DNA of 64,000 nt from Alphaproteobacteria bacterium (GTDB taxonomy: Bacteria; Pseudomonadota; Alphaproteobacteria; Rhodobacterales; Rhodobacteraceae): assembly GCA_030425395.1 (NCBI GenBank), contig JAUIAS010000003.1, positions 107,075 to 171,074 on the forward strand, in the 5' to 3' direction. The translations under genes were made by a program, and so were the position numbers. The notes under the pieces are model-generated. The model searched no databases. It saw nothing but the letters and a program-made list of their open reading frames with translations, and was not told the origin of the DNA. Positions 60,105 through 64,000 of the stretch are shown piece by piece (the first letter of the stretch is position 1; each line of letters opens with the position of its first letter).

Positions 60105-62657
60105 GTGTTGCGAGCAATCTTTTCCTTTTTCGGTGCGATCTTTACCACCTTCACCCTTGGGGTGACGATGGTCGCCTTGTCTATCGGGGCGGTGTTCTGG
60201 GTGTATGGCCGGGATCTGCCCAGCCACGAATCCCTAGCGCAGTATCGCCCTCCGACGATCAGCCGCATCTATTCCGGCGAAGGCCGTTTGATCGACGAAT
60301 TCGCCAAGGAACGCCGCCTGTTCACCCCGGCCTCGGACATTCCCGATCTGGTCAAGCAGGCCTTCATCAGCGCCGAGGACAAGAATTTCTATACCCACAG
60401 CGGCTATGACATGCGCGGCATCGCCGCCGCCGGGGTTGAGGCAATCCGGTCGCGGGGGGGAACCCTGCGCGGGGCGTCGACAATCACCCAGCAGGTCATG
60501 AAGAATTTTCTGCTCTCTGGGGATCGCCGGATCGAACGCAAGATCAAGGAAATCATTCTTGCCTCCCGGCTCGAAGAAACCCTCGACAAGGAAAGCATTC
60601 TTGAACTTTACCTCAATGAGATTTTTCTGGGTCAGAATTCCTATGGCGTGACCGCTGCGGCGCAGACCTATTTCAACAAGACCCTGCGCGAACTTGCTCC
60701 GCACGAGGCCGCGTTTCTTGCCTCCTTGCCCAAGGCCCCGTCGGATTATCACCCGGTCTACCGCAAGGCACGTCTGCGGTCGCGGCGCGATTTTGTGCTG
60801 CGCGAGATGTTCGAGAACGGCTATATTGATCAGGCGACCTATGAAGAAGAGGTCGCCCTGCCGTTGCGATCCGTTCAGAACGGGGATTTCGAAAGCTTCC
60901 GACAAACGCTGCCGCCACGGGATTATTTCACCGACGAAATCCGCCGACAGTTGAGCGTGGATTTCGGCGAGGGTGAGTTCTTTACCGGCGGATTTACCGT
61001 GCGCGCCACGATTGACGAGGAAATGCAGGTTGTCGCGGCGCAGTCTTTGCAACGCGCGCTTGAGGAATACGACCGCAACCGGGGCCAGTGGCGCGGAACC
61101 GGTGTGCGCGTGCCCACCGATGCATTGGCCAGCGAAGAGGCGTGGCGCGCGGCACTGAGCGAGGCCGAGGTGCCCCGCGATGTTGCCTTGGACGGACAGT
61201 GGCATCCGGCCGTCGTTCTCGAGGTCGGGGATCGCAATGCCCGCATCGGGATTGAAGGCGTTCCAGAGGACGAAGATGGGCATTTCATCACGCCCGAGGA
61301 TGTCCGCTGGGCACGCCGCCGCGAAGAGGACGGCACCCTGCGCCCCCGCGCCAAGGTTGCGGGCGATCTGCTCAACCCCGGCGAGGTCGTTCTGGTCCGC
61401 GCGATCACCGACGACGATGACGGCAGCTTCCAGCGGTGGTCCCTGCGCCAGGTGCCTGAGGCACAAGGCGGGTTCGTCGCGATGGACGTCAACACCGGGC
61501 GTGTGATCGCCATGCAGGGCGGGTTTTCCTATCAGCATTCCGTGTTCAACCGTGCCACGCAGGCCCGCCGCCAGCCCGGATCGTCCTTCAAACCGTTTGT
61601 CTATGCCGCCGCGTTGGACAGCGGCTACTCCCCGGCCACCATTATCGTGGACGCCCCGATTGAAATCGACACCCCGCAAGGGTTGTGGCGGCCCAAGAAC
61701 GCGTCAAACGAATTTTATGGCCCGACCCCGTTGCGCACCGGGATCGAACGATCCCGTAACCTGATGACCATCCGCCTTGCTCAGGAAATCGGTATGGATC
61801 TGGTGGCCGACTACGCCGAGAGATTCGGCGTTTATGACCAGATGGGAACCTTTCTGGCCAACTCGCTTGGATCCGAAGAAACCACTTTGTATCAGATGGT
61901 TGCAGCGTATGCGATGTTCGCCAACGGCGGCGAGAGGGTCGAACCCACGCTCGTGGACCGCATTCAGGATCTGTCGGGCAAGACGATTTATCGCCACGAT
62001 CAGCGCGATTGTGTCGGATGCCAGCAGGCCGGGCTTGCCCCGGATGACGTGCCCACCATCCGGTCCAGCCGCGAGCGGGTGATGGATGCGATTACGGCTT
62101 ATCAGTTGACCTCGATGATGAAGGGCGTGGTTGACCGCGGCACCGCCAGCCGCACGGTCAAATTGCCAGTCCCGACTGCGGGCAAGACAGGCACCACCAA
62201 CGAGGCGCGCGATGTGTGGTTCGTGGGCTTTACGTCGAACATCGTGGCCGGATGCTACATCGGCTATGACAGGCCGCGCCCGCTGGGGCGCGGGGCATCG
62301 GGTGGCGGTATGTGTGGACCGGTGTTCACGCGGTTCATGACCGAGGCCGTCGAGAAATACGGCGGCGGTCCGTTCGCGGTTCCACCCGGCGGGCAATTCA
62401 TCAAGATCGACCGCTTTACCGGCGCGCGTCTCGATGACGGGGCCAGCGGCCCCAGCGTTGTGGCCGAGTATTTCCGCACCGGCGAAGAGCCGATCTTTGG
62501 TCTTGCCTTTGACGGCGGGTTTGCGATGGGGTCCAACCTCCCATTGGCCGAAGAGGTCCGCGATGCGGGCAGACAGGTGCGCACCTCGACCGGGGACACC
62601 GCCGTGGTCGGTCCCAAGGCGAACTTCGGCACGCTCAGTTCAGGCGGCCTTTACTGA
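60105..62657 (+). CDS. mrcA: Penicillin-binding protein 1A, bifunctional
   Basis: Glycosyltransferase and transpeptidase building peptidoglycan at the inner membrane, 850 residues. Seen: an N-terminal membrane helix (FFGAIFTTFTLGVTMVALSI), GT51 domain (SAEDKNFYTHSGYD, then RGASTITQQVMKNFLL and KEIILASRLEE), an OB-like insertion around residues 330-430, and the transpeptidase with SSFKPFVYAA, SRN in IERSRNLMTI and KTGTTNEARDVWFVGF. The start is a GTG at 60105 (or TTG one codon later). The long insertion makes it a class A PBP of the PBP1a type. Confidence 0.94.
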   Translation: MLRAIFSFFGAIFTTFTLGVTMVALSIGAVFWVYGRDLPSHESLAQYRPPTISRIYSGEGRLIDEFAKERRLFTPASDIPDLVKQAFISAEDKNFYTHSGYDMRGIAAAGVEAIRSRGGTLRGASTITQQVMKNFLLSGDRRIERKIKEIILASRLEETLDKESILELYLNEIFLGQNSYGVTAAAQTYFNKTLRELAPHEAAFLASLPKAPSDYHPVYRKARLRSRRDFVLREMFENGYIDQATYEEEVALPLRSVQNGDFESFRQTLPPRDYFTDEIRRQLSVDFGEGEFFTGGFTVRATIDEEMQVVAAQSLQRALEEYDRNRGQWRGTGVRVPTDALASEEAWRAALSEAEVPRDVALDGQWHPAVVLEVGDRNARIGIEGVPEDEDGHFITPEDVRWARRREEDGTLRPRAKVAGDLLNPGEVVLVRAITDDDDGSFQRWSLRQVPEAQGGFVAMDVNTGRVIAMQGGFSYQHSVFNRATQARRQPGSSFKPFVYAAALDSGYSPATIIVDAPIEIDTPQGLWRPKNASNEFYGPTPLRTGIERSRNLMTIRLAQEIGMDLVADYAERFGVYDQMGTFLANSLGSEETTLYQMVAAYAMFANGGERVEPTLVDRIQDLSGKTIYRHDQRDCVGCQQAGLAPDDVPTIRSSRERVMDAITAYQLTSMMKGVVDRGTASRTVKLPVPTAGKTGTTNEARDVWFVGFTSNIVAGCYIGYDRPRPLGRGASGGGMCGPVFTRFMTEAVEKYGGGPFAVPPGGQFIKIDRFTGARLDDGASGPSVVAEYFRTGEEPIFGLAFDGGFAMGSNLPLAEEVRDAGRQVRTSTGDTAVVGPKANFGTLSSGGLY

Positions 62658-62725
62658 CGCGAGACAGCTTGCCGCTCAGGCGGCGCTGGTCTATCAGGCA
62701 AGAAACCAGTGAGGACAGCAATACG

Positions 62726-63850
62726 ATGCGCGCAGAAGCCGAAAACGCCGTTGCCGAAATCAAGAAATCCCTGACGCTTCTGGCGCAGCGGATGGATATG
62801 GAAACCGCCACGCACCGGCTTGAGGAATTCAACGCCCGTGTCGAAGATCCCAACCTGTGGGACGATCCCGCCGCGGCGCAAAAGCTGATGCGCGAACGGC
62901 AGGGGCTGGTGGATCAGATGGACACCTATGCCGCCATCGAACAGGACATGAACGACAATATCGAGATGATCGAACTGGGCGAGATGGAGGACGACGCCGA
63001 CGTCGTTGCCGACGCCGAAGCCGCGCTGATCGCCCTGCGTGACAAGGCTGCCAAGAAAGAGCTTGAGGCGCTCCTGAACGGTGAAACAGACGCCAATGAC
63101 GCCTTTCTCGAGATCAAGTCCGGGGCAGGCGGCACCGAGGCCTGCGACTGGGCACAGATGTTGGCCCGGATGTATGTCCGCTGGGCCGAAAGCCGCGGCT
63201 ACTCTGTCGAATTGCAGGAAGAAACCGCCGGAACCGAGGCCGGGATCAAATCCGTGACCTATCAGATCAAGGGGCACAACGCCTACGGCTGGCTCAAGTC
63301 GGAAAGCGGCACCCATCGCCTCGTGCGGATTTCGCCCTTTGGCAAGGGCACACGCGAAACCTCCTTTGCCGCCGTGGGGGCTTATCCGGTGATCGACGAC
63401 AATATCGACGTTGTGGTCAATCCCGCCGATATCCGCATCGACACCTACCGGTCGTCCGGTGCGGGTGGGCAGCACGTGAACACCACGGATTCGGCGGTGC
63501 GGATCACCCACCACCCCACGGGCATCGTCGTGACAAGTTCTGAAAAGTCCCAGCACCAGAACCGCGATATCGCGATGAAGGCGCTGAAATCCCGGCTCTA
63601 TCAGCTTGAGCTTGACCGCCGCAACGCCGAGGTCAACGCCCTGCACGAAGCCAAGGGCGACGCAGGATGGGGCAACCAGATCCGATCTTACGTTTTGCAG
63701 CCCTACCAGATGGTCAAGGATCTGCGCACCAACCACGAGACCGCAGATACCAAAGGCGTTCTGGATGGTGACCTTGACGGTTTCATGGCGGCAACGCTGG
63801 CGATGAACGTCAGCGGCAAATCTCGCGCCGACGCAAGGGGCGGAGAATAA
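62726..63850 (+). CDS. prfB: Peptide chain release factor 2
   Basis: Reads UGA and UAA stop codons and triggers peptide release, 374 residues. Seen: the RF2 selectivity motif SPF in LVRISPFGKG (near residue 205) and the universal GGQ in SSGAGGQHVNTTDSAVR (near residue 249). The frame is continuous with no internal UGA, so the programmed +1 frameshift used in many bacteria is absent, as is usual in this lineage. The ATG at 62726 follows GAGGACAG; the frame is open upstream but without conserved sequence. Confidence 0.95.
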   Translation: MRAEAENAVAEIKKSLTLLAQRMDMETATHRLEEFNARVEDPNLWDDPAAAQKLMRERQGLVDQMDTYAAIEQDMNDNIEMIELGEMEDDADVVADAEAALIALRDKAAKKELEALLNGETDANDAFLEIKSGAGGTEACDWAQMLARMYVRWAESRGYSVELQEETAGTEAGIKSVTYQIKGHNAYGWLKSESGTHRLVRISPFGKGTRETSFAAVGAYPVIDDNIDVVVNPADIRIDTYRSSGAGGQHVNTTDSAVRITHHPTGIVVTSSEKSQHQNRDIAMKALKSRLYQLELDRRNAEVNALHEAKGDAGWGNQIRSYVLQPYQMVKDLRTNHETADTKGVLDGDLDGFMAATLAMNVSGKSRADARGGE

Positions 63851-63874
63851 AGCGTTTAGTTAACCGGACAAACC

Positions 63875-64000
63875 CTAGGCTCAGGACCCATTGATTTCGG
63901 AGCAGCGGCGTGATTCACGGTTCGAAAAACGAGCTGTGAACATGTCTGATCTTTTCTGGCTGAGCGATGCGCAGATGGCGCGTCTTGAGCCTTTCTTCCC
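63875..64000 (+). mobile_element. Left end of an IS5-family insertion sequence
   Basis: The sequence from CTAGGCTCAGGACCC onward looks like an IS terminus: a terminal repeat candidate 24 bases after the prfB stop, then a transposase start. The right end lies outside the window, so neither the inverted repeat nor the target duplication can be confirmed. Confidence 0.55.
63942..64000 (+). CDS. IS5-type transposase, 3' end outside window
   Basis: Nineteen complete codons are visible: MSDLFWLSDAQMARLEPFFP, a start typical of IS5-group (IS427-like) transposases, whose first ORF begins with a WLSDxQ and LEPxxP pattern. It runs off the window. Confidence 0.7.
   Translation, partial: MSDLFWLSDAQMARLEPFF

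Noticed and set aside
62660..62730. A programmed frameshift in prfB
   Set aside because: The frame from 62726 is continuous through the whole gene, with no early in-frame UGA.

Overview
The window reads as a chromosomal segment of a Rhodobacteraceae-type (roseobacter-like) alphaproteobacterium. The base composition is GC-rich. Supporting gene content and order include hemA-type 5-aminolevulinate synthase with a perfect FNR-type box upstream, the cysG/DUF2849/sulfite reductase/cysH/DUF934 cluster beside an Lrp-type regulator, the block rodZ-ispG, the block amidase/PBP1A/prfB, and a release factor 2 without a programmed frameshift. Assignment below family level cannot be supported from the sequence alone.

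Layout. 1-5237: 3' part of a dihydropyrimidinase gene followed by a complete ABC importer (ATPase, small membrane protein, two permeases, NMT1/ThiY-like binding protein), closed by a strong terminator. 5400-11881: an XdhC-family maturation protein, a molybdopterin-binding protein, about 0.57 kb with a possible gene remnant, and a form II CO-dehydrogenase-like molybdenum hydroxylase in S-L-M order whose two internal spacers carry an identical 49-bp hairpin element. 12085-18874: infC (apparent AUA start), fpr, and the assimilatory sulfate reduction/siroheme cluster divergent from an Lrp/AsnC regulator. 19008-25506: DctB/DctD two-component system and a DctPQM TRAP dicarboxylate importer. 25722-31619 (minus): tpiA, TfoX-like, SufA-like, SufT-like, a protease-like/RimK fusion and an orphan sensor kinase. 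31881-36859: tgt, a small secreted protein, lon and an HU-like protein, then tRNA-Val(CAC). 37212-45693: outer-membrane protein, YqaA-like, an NmrA/DUF1772 pair with an AraC regulator, an arsenic operon (ArsR-ArsC fusion, GAPDH, ArsJ), a histidine phosphatase and a MaoC dehydratase. 45761-46560: tRNA-Val(TAC) and two identical tRNA-Asp genes. 46632-50988: sulfotransferase-like and glycosyltransferase genes, an EamA exporter and an M20 peptidase. 51415-63850: hemA, rodZ-like, ispG, DsbA-like, M48 peptidase, aminotransferase, amiC-like, PBP1A, prfB. The right edge enters an IS5-type insertion sequence.

Much of the region is conserved housekeeping sequence. The parts that look accessory or mechanistically unusual are: the Mo-hydroxylase locus with its repeat elements and the neighbouring remnant; a DctD whose AAA+ domain appears to have lost its sigma-54 activating motifs although two DctD-type operators remain; the ars operon, whose promoter and operator sit on the start codon; and several non-canonical translation starts. 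I found no CRISPR array, prophage or clearly new defence system.
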